NCBI GenBank assembly: GCA_036405495.1 | Contig: DASWXL010000073.1 | Coordinates: 1-7,441, forward strand | DNA: 7,441 bases | Direction of reading: 5' to 3' | Source: DASWTL01 sp036405495 | GTDB lineage: Bacteria; Bacteroidota; Bacteroidia; Sphingobacteriales; Sphingobacteriaceae | In this document: in pieces, positions 1-7,150 of the stretch | Layout: each line of letters starts with the position of its first letter | How positions within the stretch are numbered: position 1 is the first letter of the stretch | Translations under genes and position numbers: made by a program | The notes under the pieces: model-generated | What the model was told of the DNA's origin: nothing | The model's input: the letters and a program-made list of their open reading frames with translations, nothing else | The model's database searches: none

Positions 1-752
1 CATCCGTAATGCTCTTCCGAAACGCCGAAGATCTCGATATAGACCAGCGGTGATCCTGAGATATAGGCATAAAGGCCTGCCGAGGCAATGGCGCCTGTGA
101 ATGTGTACGTGTAGAATTGTGGTTCCTTCAGTATATGGATGAAGTTGGTGATAATAGGTTTCGGCCGCAAAGAAAAACCAGGGTCAGGTTTCCGGCTTTC
201 CGGTAGTCCGAAATGAACGCCCGCCAGTATGGCCGCCGCCATCAGCGCTAACGTGATGAAAATGTACTGCCATCCTGGTCCGCTGGTGATGTAGCCACCC
301 AGGGTGGGAGCAATGAGCGGTGAAACACCGATAACAAGCATCAAAAGAGAGAATACCTTAGCGCTTTGTTCAACCGGAAAAAGGTCGCGCACCATAGCCC
401 GCGATGCGACCATTCCGGCACATCCCCCTATGGCCTGCAGAAAGCGCAGGATGATCAGGCTTTCGACAGATGTTACAAAAGCACAGGCAAGGGATGTGAT
501 CAGATAAACCGACAGCCCAAAGTACAATGGCCTCTTTCTTCCAAAGCGATCCAGCAGTGGCCCATACAGCATTTGCCCGACGCAAATGCCAACGAAAAAG
601 CTCGACAAGGAAAGGGCAACATGCGGAACATCGGTATTCAGGTCGTCTGCTATAGCCGGAAAGCCGGCCAGGTACATGTCGATAGAGAATGGACCTATAG
701 CTGATAGCGTTCCCAGTATAAAGATCAGAAAGGATTGTCGTTTTGCTGTCAT
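1..752 (-). CDS. Bcr/CflA family MFS drug efflux transporter, N-terminal part (3' end off the left edge)
   Basis: Inner-membrane proton-coupled exporter of the drug:H+ antiporter type, most similar in pattern to Bcr/CflA proteins. About 250 residues are visible; the family is usually ~400, so roughly the last third lies outside the window. The reading frame is open from the ATG at 752 to the edge. Diagnostic residues: SIDMYLAGFPAIA at about 23-35 (the family's TM1 D-M-Y signature, Asp25); MFS motif A as GPLLDRFGRKR at 64-74 with Asp68 and the Arg/Lys cluster; RAMVRD before the TM4/TM5 turn; and the antiporter motif C as SPLIAPTLGG in TM5. The N-terminus is short (MTAKRQS) and leads straight into TM1, supporting this start. 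It is divergent from guaA across 129 bp and has its own -7 element. The substrate (bicyclomycin, chloramphenicol, other) cannot be told from sequence. The family call is firm; the drug role is family knowledge. Confidence 0.9.
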   Translation of the reverse strand, partial: MTAKRQSFLIFILGTLSAIGPFSIDMYLAGFPAIADDLNTDVPHVALSLSSFFVGICVGQMLYGPLLDRFGRKRPLYFGLSVYLITSLACAFVTSVESLIILRFLQAIGGCAGMVASRAMVRDLFPVEQSAKVFSLLMLVIGVSPLIAPTLGGYITSGPGWQYIFITLALMAAAILAGVHFGLPESRKPDPGFSLRPKPIITNFIHILKEPQFYTYTFTGAIASAGLYAYISGSPLVYIEIFGVSEEHYG

Positions 753-771
753 GACGTGTTAAAAACGGTGG

Positions 772-779
772 CAAAGCTA
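772..779 (-). promoter_or_regulatory. Bacteroidota -7 promoter element for the MFS transporter
   Basis: On the minus strand this reads TAGCTTTG, a full match to the Bacteroidota TAnnTTTG -7 consensus. It ends 19 nt before the ATG at 752, so the leader would be only about 10-15 nt. A TTG at 797-795 could be the -33 element, but the 15-nt spacer is shorter than the usual ~19. No Shine-Dalgarno sequence is seen between element and start. Confidence 0.6.
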
Positions 780-870
780 ACTTTTTAAGAAAATCAATTT
801 CATTTTGTTTCCCAACAATGGCATTTCTCTGATACTTTCAACTTTACTTAGCTACCCCATCAACTTTTTA

Positions 871-878
871 TATCTTTG
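871..878 (+). promoter_or_regulatory. Bacteroidota -7 promoter element immediately before guaA
   Basis: TATCTTTG matches TAnnTTTG in every fixed position and ends only 3 nt before the guaA ATG at 882. There is no good TTG -33 element; the nearest is TTA at 848-850, 20 nt upstream. With a start of transcription a few bases after the element, the mRNA would begin at or next to the start codon. The TTG at 876 lies inside this element and is therefore unlikely to be the translation start. Confidence 0.65.
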
Positions 879-881
879 CCC

Positions 882-2411
882 ATGCAGGAAAAAATCATCA
901 TTCTTGACTTCGGTTCACAATACACCCAGTTAATTGCCAGACGCGTTCGCGAGCTTAACGTTTACTGCGAGATCCATCCGTTCAGCCATCTTCCCGAGTT
1001 TGACAGCACCGTAAAAGGAGTGATCCTTTCCGGAAGCCCGTATTCTGTGCGTCAGGCTGATGCACCTCAGGTGGATTTTGGATCGCTGGCGGAAAAATTC
1101 CCCGTTTTGGGTGTTTGCTATGGAGCCCAGTACATTGCACAGCATTCAGGGGGAGAAGTTTTGCCGTCTTCAACGCGCGAATACGGAAGGGCCAACCTTC
1201 AGTTTGTCAATGAAAGTAATCCGCTGCTGAAAAATGTTCCGGTTGGTTCACAGGTCTGGATGTCGCATGGCGATACTATTGCCAATATTCCGCATAACTT
1301 TGAAATTATTGCCAGTACCGACAGCGTAAAGGTGGCGGCTTATCATATTAAGAACTCAAACACATACTGCATTCAGTTCCACCCGGAAGTAACACATAGC
1401 ATCGACGGCAAGCAGCTGCTCGAAAACTTTCTGGTAGATATCTGTGGATGCAAGCGGGACTGGACGCCGGATTCGTTCATTGAAACAACTATCGCATCGT
1501 TAAAAGAAAAGATAGGCAGTGATAAAGTGGTTCTCGGCTTATCCGGCGGTGTCGATTCATCCGTTGCCGCGGTTTTGTTACATCAGGCCATTGGCAAGAA
1601 CCTGCACTGCATCTTTGTTGATAACGGATTGCTGCGTAAGGACGAGTATCAGTCGGTCCTGGATTCGTATCAGCATATGGGGCTGAACGTTCGGGGGATC
1701 GACGCCAAAGACCGTTTTTTAAGTCAGCTTGCGGGTATTAAGGACCCGGAGCAGAAGCGGAAAACGATCGGTCGCGTATTCATTGAAGTATTTGATGATG
1801 CGGCTCACGAGGTGCAGGATGTAAAATGGCTAGGTCAGGGGACGATTTATCCCGATGTGATCGAATCAGTATCGGTAAAGGGGCCATCGGCAACTATTAA
1901 GTCGCACCACAATGTGGGCGGATTGCCCGACTTTATGAAACTTAAAGTCGTGGAGCCGCTTAACACATTATTTAAGGACGAGGTGCGTCGGGTGGGTAAG
2001 GCGTTAGGCATTGACGACGCTATCCTGCAGCGCCATCCTTTCCCTGGTCCGGGATTGGCGATCCGCATTCTGGATGAGATCACACCGGAAAAAGTGGCTA
2101 TCCTTCAGGAGGCCGATGCGATCTACATCAATAACCTGAAAGAATCAGGCTGGTATGATAAAGTGTGGCAGGCCGGGGCGATCTTTTTACCCGTTCAGAG
2201 CGTAGGGGTGATGGGTGACGAGAGAACTTATGAAAATGTGATTTGTTTACGTGCTGTAGGGTCTGTGGATGGAATGACTGCAGATTGGAGTCATCTACCA
2301 TATGAATTGCTCGCCAGGATCTCGAACGAGATCATAAATAATGTAAAAGGAATAAACCGGGTTGTGTATGATATCAGTTCGAAGCCACCGGCAACTATTG
2401 AGTGGGAATAA
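882..2411 (+). CDS. guaA: GMP synthase (glutamine-hydrolysing)
   Basis: Cytoplasmic enzyme that converts XMP to GMP using ATP and the amide nitrogen of glutamine, the last step of de novo guanine nucleotide synthesis. At 509 residues it has the normal bacterial length. An N-terminal class I glutamine amidotransferase domain (about 1-190) carries the nucleophile elbow GVCYGAQ with Cys79, and the His167/Glu169 pair in QFHPEVTHS. The ATP-pyrophosphatase domain follows, with the PP-loop LSGGVDSS at 220-227. The C-terminal XMP-binding/dimerisation domain has KSHHNVGGLP, RHPFPGPGLAIRIL and the conserved end SKPPATIEWE. All catalytic residues are intact. I chose the ATG at 882 (MQEKIIILDFGSQYTQLIA), the typical N-terminus in this phylum, over a TTG two codons upstream that sits inside the promoter element. 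It is first in a three-gene unit; its 3' end overlaps the lipoprotein gene. Confidence 0.98.
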   Translation: MQEKIIILDFGSQYTQLIARRVRELNVYCEIHPFSHLPEFDSTVKGVILSGSPYSVRQADAPQVDFGSLAEKFPVLGVCYGAQYIAQHSGGEVLPSSTREYGRANLQFVNESNPLLKNVPVGSQVWMSHGDTIANIPHNFEIIASTDSVKVAAYHIKNSNTYCIQFHPEVTHSIDGKQLLENFLVDICGCKRDWTPDSFIETTIASLKEKIGSDKVVLGLSGGVDSSVAAVLLHQAIGKNLHCIFVDNGLLRKDEYQSVLDSYQHMGLNVRGIDAKDRFLSQLAGIKDPEQKRKTIGRVFIEVFDDAAHEVQDVKWLGQGTIYPDVIESVSVKGPSATIKSHHNVGGLPDFMKLKVVEPLNTLFKDEVRRVGKALGIDDAILQRHPFPGPGLAIRILDEITPEKVAILQEADAIYINNLKESGWYDKVWQAGAIFLPVQSVGVMGDERTYENVICLRAVGSVDGMTADWSHLPYELLARISNEIINNVKGINRVVYDISSKPPATIEWE

Positions 2412-3609
2412 GCTATTATTGATTTTGCTGATCGCTTTTCTTGCAGCGTGCTCAAAGAAGATCACGCCCCCGGTAAAGCGACCCGACACGCCGGGCGAAC
2501 TGCCACGAAAAGAGCAGCAGGAAAAGGTGGAGCTAAAGCCGCGGATAAGCAGCATCGGCCTTATTTTGCCTTTTTATACCAATGAGGTAAACCCGAGGGC
2601 CGTCACATCCCGCAATGTGGCCAATGCCGAGATCGCGCTCGAGTTTTATCAGGGCTTTAAACTGGCGTTGGACTCGCTGACGCAGGAGGCTGATGTGCAG
2701 TTTCGCCTTGAACTTTTTGATGCATGGGATGATGAGACGCGCACTGCGAACCTCGCACGCGCAGAGACGGTTTTAAATAATGATGTGCTTATCGGGCCTA
2801 TTTACCCGGATGGTATCAAAGTATTCTCTGAACTCGCTGCGCTGGAAGGTAAGGTCATGGTATCACCGCTGGCAGCGTCGGCCCCTTCACAGTTCAATAA
2901 TCCGTCACTGGTGAGCCTGACCAACAGTATCGACCAGCATGGCAACAGGATCGCCGAATACATAGACAAGCGGTATCAGCCGGCAAAAGTGAATATTGTG
3001 CTGGTGAATACGCGGTCGTCTGACGACCTGAAATTCGTCACTCCCCTTAAAAAGCAACTGGGTATATTGTCTTCAAACAAGTTGGTGATCAATGAAGTGA
3101 CCAATACACAGGGTATTGAAAAGTTGCTCACGAAGGATAAAAGCAATATTGTGATCGTCGCTCCGGCAGAACAGGACTTTGTAATGCCAACCATTAACCG
3201 GTTGTATAAATTAAAGGCGGAAGGCGGTTATGCTATCGATGTCTTTGGTCATCCTAACTGGGATCGCCTCAAGATCGACATTAATCAGCTACAGGCATTG
3301 AATACCCGTATTACGTCGTCTTTCTATGTTGATCGCAGCTCCAGAAGGGTAAAGGACTTCGTTGCCCGGTACCGCAGTCTGTATTGGGCCGATCCGTCGG
3401 AGTATGCTTTTAAAGGATTTGATACGGGCTATTATTTCGGCAGCCTGCTGGCGGTGTATGGCGAGCAGTATGTTCAGCATATCGGAAGTACCCGTTACAA
3501 CGGTTTGGCTAATGACTTTCAGTTCATATACAGCGGTCAGGCCGGATTTCGTAATAGTCACCTCCTGCTCCTTCAATACAAGGGTTACGAACTGAAGCCG
3601 GTGCAATGA
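2368..3609 (+). CDS. Lipoprotein with a type I periplasmic-binding (LivK/LpoA-like) domain, ligand unknown
   Basis: Predicted envelope lipoprotein of 413 residues. From the ATG at 2368 there is a basic N-region, a hydrophobic core LLLILLIAFL (16-25) and a lipobox LAAC with lipidated Cys28. A TTG at 2398 would give a shorter, equally good signal (Cys18) and only a 14-nt overlap with guaA instead of 44; the choice is unsettled. After the Cys comes a charged, proline-containing linker of ~30 residues, then a domain beginning SSIGLILPFYTNE. EFYQGFKLALDSL, DVLIGPIYPDG and the following VMVSPLAASA are typical of type I periplasmic-binding folds seen in branched-chain amino acid receptors and in the C-terminal domain of LpoA. 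SKK after the Cys lacks the acidic lipoprotein export signal known in this phylum, so a periplasm-facing position is inferred. No ABC permease or ATPase gene is adjacent. It shares a 4-nt ATGA overlap with the next gene. The fold call is by pattern; the function is unknown. Confidence 0.8.
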   Translation: MISVRSHRQLLSGNKLLLILLIAFLAACSKKITPPVKRPDTPGELPRKEQQEKVELKPRISSIGLILPFYTNEVNPRAVTSRNVANAEIALEFYQGFKLALDSLTQEADVQFRLELFDAWDDETRTANLARAETVLNNDVLIGPIYPDGIKVFSELAALEGKVMVSPLAASAPSQFNNPSLVSLTNSIDQHGNRIAEYIDKRYQPAKVNIVLVNTRSSDDLKFVTPLKKQLGILSSNKLVINEVTNTQGIEKLLTKDKSNIVIVAPAEQDFVMPTINRLYKLKAEGGYAIDVFGHPNWDRLKIDINQLQALNTRITSSFYVDRSSRRVKDFVARYRSLYWADPSEYAFKGFDTGYYFGSLLAVYGEQYVQHIGSTRYNGLANDFQFIYSGQAGFRNSHLLLLQYKGYELKPVQ

Positions 3610-4757
3610 GAGCTGAGCACCAACTGAAAACTTTTTTGCGGTTGCTTAAAGAGTATCCGCAGGATACGCCACTCACCCGGTTCCTTCCGGGGTTCTTCAA
3701 GCAGAATAAGCAAATGGGCTCCACCGACCGCCGCGTAGCCAGCCGTCTGATCTATAACTATTTCAGATTGGGAAAAGCCTGCACGCATCTGCCTGCCGAT
3801 CAGCGGTTATTCGTCGCCGAATATCTTTGCTATAGTGGCGCTAATCCCTTTCTGCAGCATTTCCGGCCGGACCTGTATGACACGGGTGATCTTTCCCTTA
3901 CGGAAAAGATAGGGATGTTAACGGAGGAGGGCTTTGCGTTAGACGAGGTCTTCCCGTTCACGGCGCATTTATCAGAGGAGATCGACAAAGGAGCTTTTTT
4001 GTCGTCCTTCTTTATTCAGCCAGACCTGTTCATCCGTATGCACCCCGGAAAAGATAACGTCGTGCAATCGAAGCTCGCGGATACAGCGATCGCTTACAGG
4101 AAGATAGACCATGACACGTTGTCATTACCTAACGGTACAAGGTTACACGAGATCCTGCCTGAGGCATCGTATCAGGTTCAGGACCTGTCGTCGCAGCGTA
4201 CCATTAGCTACTTTAGGCCTCAGCCGGGCGATTACTGGTGGGATGCCTGTGCGGCGTCGGGGGGAAAGTCGCTATTGCTTTTTCATCAGCAACCCGATAT
4301 CAAACTTTTGGTTTCAGATGTGAGGGAAAGTATCCTAAACAACCTGGATACCCGCTTCCATCAGGCCGGTCTGCATCGCTTTCAGAAAAAAGTACTTGAC
4401 CTGACGAAAAATACCGATCCCGATCTCCATCACTACGAATTTGATGGCATTATACTCGATGCCCCCTGCAGCGGTTCCGGCACCTGGGGCCGGACTCCCG
4501 AGATGATCAGCCAGTTTCAGGAACGGAAGATCCCTCAGTTTCAGTATTTGCAAAGAACCATAGCTTCCAACGTAGTCAAATATCTCAAGCCCGGAAAGCC
4601 TTTGATCTATATAACCTGTTCAGTATTCAAAGAAGAAAATGAGGACGTGGTGCGCTACCTGGTTTCCGAACTCGGATTAAACCTTGAGGAGCAAAAAATA
4701 TTGAGCGGTTATACCGAAAAAGCAGATACCATGTTTATCGCCCGGTTAACCCGCTGA
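3606..4757 (+). CDS. RsmB/NOP2-family SAM-dependent RNA (cytosine-5) methyltransferase
   Basis: Cytoplasmic enzyme predicted to transfer a methyl group from S-adenosylmethionine to C5 of a cytosine in rRNA or tRNA. It has 383 residues. An N-terminal helical segment with GSTDRRVASRLIYNYFRLG resembles the RsmB (Fmu/Sun) N-terminal region. The catalytic Rossmann domain has motif I DACAASGGKS (213-222; Ser replaces the common Pro), motif IV DAPCSGSGTWGR with Cys288, and motif VI YITCSVFKEENEDVV with Cys338. The two cysteines are the pair that forms the covalent intermediate and releases the product in m5C methyltransferases, so the enzyme should be active. It is shorter than E. coli RsmB (~430), so the target (16S C967 or another site) is not assured and no gene symbol is given. 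The start ATG overlaps the upstream stop as ATGA, implying translational coupling in the guaA unit. Confidence 0.9.
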   Translation: MRAEHQLKTFLRLLKEYPQDTPLTRFLPGFFKQNKQMGSTDRRVASRLIYNYFRLGKACTHLPADQRLFVAEYLCYSGANPFLQHFRPDLYDTGDLSLTEKIGMLTEEGFALDEVFPFTAHLSEEIDKGAFLSSFFIQPDLFIRMHPGKDNVVQSKLADTAIAYRKIDHDTLSLPNGTRLHEILPEASYQVQDLSSQRTISYFRPQPGDYWWDACAASGGKSLLLFHQQPDIKLLVSDVRESILNNLDTRFHQAGLHRFQKKVLDLTKNTDPDLHHYEFDGIILDAPCSGSGTWGRTPEMISQFQERKIPQFQYLQRTIASNVVKYLKPGKPLIYITCSVFKEENEDVVRYLVSELGLNLEEQKILSGYTEKADTMFIARLTR

Positions 4758-4764
4758 CCTTCTG

Positions 4765-4779
4765 CCGGCTATAGCCCGG
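4765..4779. repeat. Small inverted repeat at the convergent gene junction
   Basis: CCGG arms at 4765-4768 and 4776-4779 flank CTATAGC, and GGCTATAGCC at 4767-4776 is itself a perfect 10-bp palindrome. It lies just after the methyltransferase stop (4757) and covers the MarC stop codon (4769-4771). Neither strand shows a following T-run, so it is at best a weak transcription boundary and may be chance. Confidence 0.25.
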
Positions 4780-5350
4780 TGTTATTCCTGAATAATTTGA
4801 TCGCAATAGCCAGCAAGATTATGCCGAAAGCCTTTCGCAGTACATTCAGTCCGGATTTGCCGAAGAGACGCTCCATACGCAGCGTGTTTTTGAGTACGAT
4901 GTAGACAAAAAGCATATTGAGGATGATGCCAACAATGATGTTCTGCGTGGCGTATTCTGATTTCAGTGACAGGAGTGTCGTCATCGTTCCGGCGCCTGCA
5001 ATGAGCGGAAATGCCAATGGAACGATCGATACGGTTTGGGGCACGTCATCTTCTTTGAAGAAGTTGATCCCCAGGATCATTTCCATAGCAAGGAAAAAGA
5101 TCACAAACGAACCGGCAATTGCAAACGACGAGATATCCAGACCGATGATGTTAAGCAGCTCTTCGCCTAAAAACAAGAAAACGATCATTAGAACCAGTGC
5201 TACTACAGACGCCTTTTCCGATTCTATGTGGCCGGCTTTCTGACGTAGCTGAATGATAATGGGAATTGATCCAAGTACGTCGATAATTGCGAAAAGGATC
5301 ATGGTCACCGAAAGGATCTCGTTACCGTTGAATTGAAAATACTTGCCCAT
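4769..5350 (-). CDS. MarC-family integral membrane protein
   Basis: Inner-membrane protein of the MarC (UPF0056) family, whose biochemical role is unsettled. At 193 residues it has the usual family length. Six hydrophobic segments can be seen at about 11-33, 46-65, 73-94, 107-127, 137-154 and 168-186. Family-like stretches are IDVLGSIPIII (23-33) in TM1 and VPLAFPLIAGAGTMTTLL (110-127) in TM4, where many relatives have Gly-Pro-Gly instead of Gly-Ala-Gly. The ATG at 5350 gives MGKYFQFNGNEIL directly before TM1. No clear TAnnTTTG promoter lies upstream; the nearest is TACCTTCG at 5422-5415 on the minus strand, one mismatch. It is convergent with the methyltransferase (11-bp gap) and downstream of the permease, from which a strong terminator separates it. 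Despite the family's name, a drug-resistance role should not be inferred. Confidence 0.88.
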   Translation of the reverse strand: MGKYFQFNGNEILSVTMILFAIIDVLGSIPIIIQLRQKAGHIESEKASVVALVLMIVFLFLGEELLNIIGLDISSFAIAGSFVIFFLAMEMILGINFFKEDDVPQTVSIVPLAFPLIAGAGTMTTLLSLKSEYATQNIIVGIILNMLFVYIVLKNTLRMERLFGKSGLNVLRKAFGIILLAIAIKLFRNNTGL

Positions 5351-5462
5351 AGTATTATTGCGGGTTGGTTATTTGTTACTGCGAGTTCTTTATTACTTAT
5401 GCCTCGTACCTCTGCGAAGGTAAACGTTTCTAAAAAACTTATTGTTAAAATTAATTCCACAG

Positions 5463-5474
5463 CGTGTTAACACG
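5463..5474. repeat. 12-bp perfect palindrome, possible operator upstream of the MarC gene
   Basis: CGTGTTAACACG is identical to its reverse complement and lies 113 bp upstream of the MarC start, in the space between the permease terminator and the MarC gene. Such symmetry suits a dimeric regulator, but roughly one to two 12-bp palindromes are expected by chance in a window this long, so it is only a candidate. Confidence 0.25.
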
Positions 5475-5491
5475 AAACAATAAACAGGCTT

Positions 5492-5523
5492 AAAAAACAA
5501 AAGGTTCCGTTGCCGGAACCTTT
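5492..5523 (-). terminator. Intrinsic terminator of the amino acid permease gene
   Basis: A perfect 10-bp stem (AAAGGTTCCG at 5500-5509 pairing with CGGAACCTTT at 5514-5523) closes a 4-nt loop. On the minus strand it is followed by TGTTTTTT (5499-5492). It begins 23 nt after the permease stop codon, as expected for a Rho-independent terminator, and insulates the MarC gene from permease transcription. Confidence 0.88.
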
Positions 5524-5546
5524 CTGTTATGTTTAGATATGTCGTT

Positions 5547-7010
5547 TTACCTGACAATTTTTTCGTTCGCGATCTCATGCACTTTGCTGTGCTTACGGCC
5601 GTAAGCGAAGTAGATCACTACGCCAAGAGCCATCCAAATAAAGAGACGTATCCAGCTTTCAGCAGGCAACGAGTACATCAGGTACACGCAAACCAGAATG
5701 CCCATGATAGGAACAAAAGGAACCAGCGGAGTCCTGAACGGACGTACGGCGTGTGGCAGCGATTTACGCATCACCATTATCCCGATGCATACCAGAACAA
5801 AGGCAAATAGTGTACCGATAGACACCATATGTCCAAGGTCTGATACCGGAACAAAACCGGCAAACAAACTGACGAAGACGAGGAAGAACAGGTTTGTTTT
5901 CCATGGCGTAGAGTATTTAGGGTGAATGGTACCAAAGAACTTCGGTAACAGGCCATCTTTTGCCATGGTATAGAATACACGCGACTGACCCATTAGCATC
6001 ACCAGGATAACGGAGGTATAACCGCACAGGATCGCAAGAATGAGGGCATCCTGTAAGAAGCTGTATCCGGTTACCGCGAAGGCTGTTGCGGCGGGTTTAG
6101 CATCGCCGGCGAATTCCTTATAATTCACGAGGCCGGTCATCACATGCGCAAACAATACATAAAGGATAGTACATACTACCAATGAACCAAGGATGCCGAT
6201 AGGCATACCTTTTTGCGGGTTCTTTGCTTCCTGTGCAGCAGTAGAAACAGCATCGAAACCGATAAAGGCAAAGAACACTACTGCCGCACCTGTAGAAATA
6301 CCGGTCCAGCCAAAGTGCTCGAACTGACCCGTGTTTTCAGGAATGTACGGATCATAGTTAGCCGGATTGATATGGCTCCAGCCTAAGGCGATAAAGATCA
6401 ATACTACGGCAACCTTCAACACGACCAGGATGTTATTCATAGTGGCCGATTCCTTTGTCCCGCGGATCAGTACAAGGGAAAGAAGGCAAACGATAATAAT
6501 CGCCGGAAGGTTAATTAACCCGCCTTCAATAACGGTTCCATCACCAAGTTTAACAGTTTCCCATGGAGATGATACCAGATGCGGCGGCAGTTCCATATCA
6601 TATTTGTGAAGAAACTCGAGGAGATATCTCGACCAGCTGACGGCAACCGTGGCTGCGCCAAGGGCATACTCGAGTACCAGGTCCCAACCAATGATCCAGG
6701 CCATAAACTCACCCATGGTAGCATAAGAATAGGTATAAGCACTTCCGGCTACAGGGATCATCGAGGCGAATTCTGCGTAGCATAATCCCGCAAATGCACA
6801 GGCAACGGCGGCTAGAACAAAAGAGATGGTAACTGCGGGTCCCGCATTTTCGGCAGCCGCAATACCGGTCAGTGAGAAGAGACCGGCACCAATGATGGCT
6901 CCGATACCCAGGGCAACTAAGTTAAAGCTTGATAATGAACGTTGCAAATGGCCTTCGCCGCTTGCGCCGGCTTCCAGCAACAACTGTTCAATCGATTTAC
7001 GTTGGAACAT
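5547..7010 (-). CDS. APC-superfamily amino acid permease (cationic amino acid transporter-like)
   Basis: Inner-membrane secondary transporter of 487 residues with about 12 hydrophobic segments, likely importing amino acids with protons. A polar N-terminal helix (1-30) precedes TM1, whose unwound substrate site is GIGAIIGAGLF at 35-45. Other markers: CYAEFASMIPVAGSAYTY (77-94) in TM3, FFAFIGFDAVSTAAQEAKNP (246-265) at TM6 and the following loop, GQSRVFYTMAKDGLLP (341-356) after TM8, and FRTPLVPFVP (425-434). These match the CAT-type branch (TC 2.A.3.3, including YfnA/GkApcT-like proteins). Actual substrate cannot be read from sequence; the neighbouring genes give no catabolic or biosynthetic clue. 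The ATG at 7010 (MFQRKSIEQLLLEAG) is preceded by a ~50-nt leader from a clear -7 element, and the gene ends in its own terminator, so it is monocistronic. Confidence 0.92.
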   Translation of the reverse strand: MFQRKSIEQLLLEAGASGEGHLQRSLSSFNLVALGIGAIIGAGLFSLTGIAAAENAGPAVTISFVLAAVACAFAGLCYAEFASMIPVAGSAYTYSYATMGEFMAWIIGWDLVLEYALGAATVAVSWSRYLLEFLHKYDMELPPHLVSSPWETVKLGDGTVIEGGLINLPAIIIVCLLSLVLIRGTKESATMNNILVVLKVAVVLIFIALGWSHINPANYDPYIPENTGQFEHFGWTGISTGAAVVFFAFIGFDAVSTAAQEAKNPQKGMPIGILGSLVVCTILYVLFAHVMTGLVNYKEFAGDAKPAATAFAVTGYSFLQDALILAILCGYTSVILVMLMGQSRVFYTMAKDGLLPKFFGTIHPKYSTPWKTNLFFLVFVSLFAGFVPVSDLGHMVSIGTLFAFVLVCIGIMVMRKSLPHAVRPFRTPLVPFVPIMGILVCVYLMYSLPAESWIRLFIWMALGVVIYFAYGRKHSKVHEIANEKIVR

Positions 7011-7061
7011 AAGGTTTGGTTAATGTGTTTCTATATGAAAATTGTGATTAAGAGTATCTGC

Positions 7062-7069
7062 CAAACGTA
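7062..7069 (-). promoter_or_regulatory. Bacteroidota -7 promoter element for the amino acid permease
   Basis: On the minus strand this is TACGTTTG, a full TAnnTTTG match, followed by 51 nt to the permease ATG. A near-consensus -33 (TTC at 7091-7089) sits 19 nt upstream, the usual spacing. The leader shows no obvious Shine-Dalgarno sequence or stable hairpin. Confidence 0.65.
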
Positions 7070-7082
7070 ATTATTTTATTTT

Positions 7083-7121
7083 AAAAATGAAAAAGGGATT
7101 TCTGCAGGAGAAATCCCTTTT
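7083..7121 (-). terminator. Intrinsic terminator of hppA
   Basis: A perfect 13-bp stem (AAAAGGGATTTCT at 7091-7103 with AGAAATCCCTTTT at 7109-7121) encloses a 5-nt loop. It starts 29 nt after the hppA stop codon on the minus strand. The stem's 3' arm ends in T-rich sequence and continues into TCATTTTT. The strength of the stem and its position make termination of hppA very likely. Confidence 0.87.
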
Positions 7122-7150
7122 GGAAACTTAAAACGAAGATAATTTTCGTG

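Noticed and set aside
370..774. Open frame of 134 codons on the minus strand, and other open frames on both strands in 304-704
   Set aside because: They overlap, in other frames, the clear MFS transporter reading from 752 to 1; their translations have no family pattern or membrane segments.
876..881. TTG at 876 as the guaA start (adds Met-Pro)
   Set aside because: It falls inside the TAnnTTTG promoter element, and the ATG at 882 gives the usual GMP synthase N-terminus MQEKIIILDFGSQ.
2295..2555. Minus-strand open frame across the guaA/lipoprotein junction
   Set aside because: It lies antisense to two confident genes, with no recognisable domain and no promoter element.
2368..3609. A LysM peptidoglycan-binding domain in the lipoprotein, as in some related Bacteroidota proteins found after guaA
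   Set aside because: The ~30 residues between the lipidated Cys and the binding-protein domain are too short and lack any LysM-like pattern.
4769..5350. MarC protein as an antibiotic-resistance gene
   Set aside because: The family name is historical; published work on E. coli marC did not support a resistance role, and nothing in the context suggests one.
5393..5578. Small minus-strand open frame in the permease/MarC intergenic region
   Set aside because: It runs through the permease terminator hairpin and overlaps the permease 3' end; its composition is that of translated AT-rich noncoding DNA.
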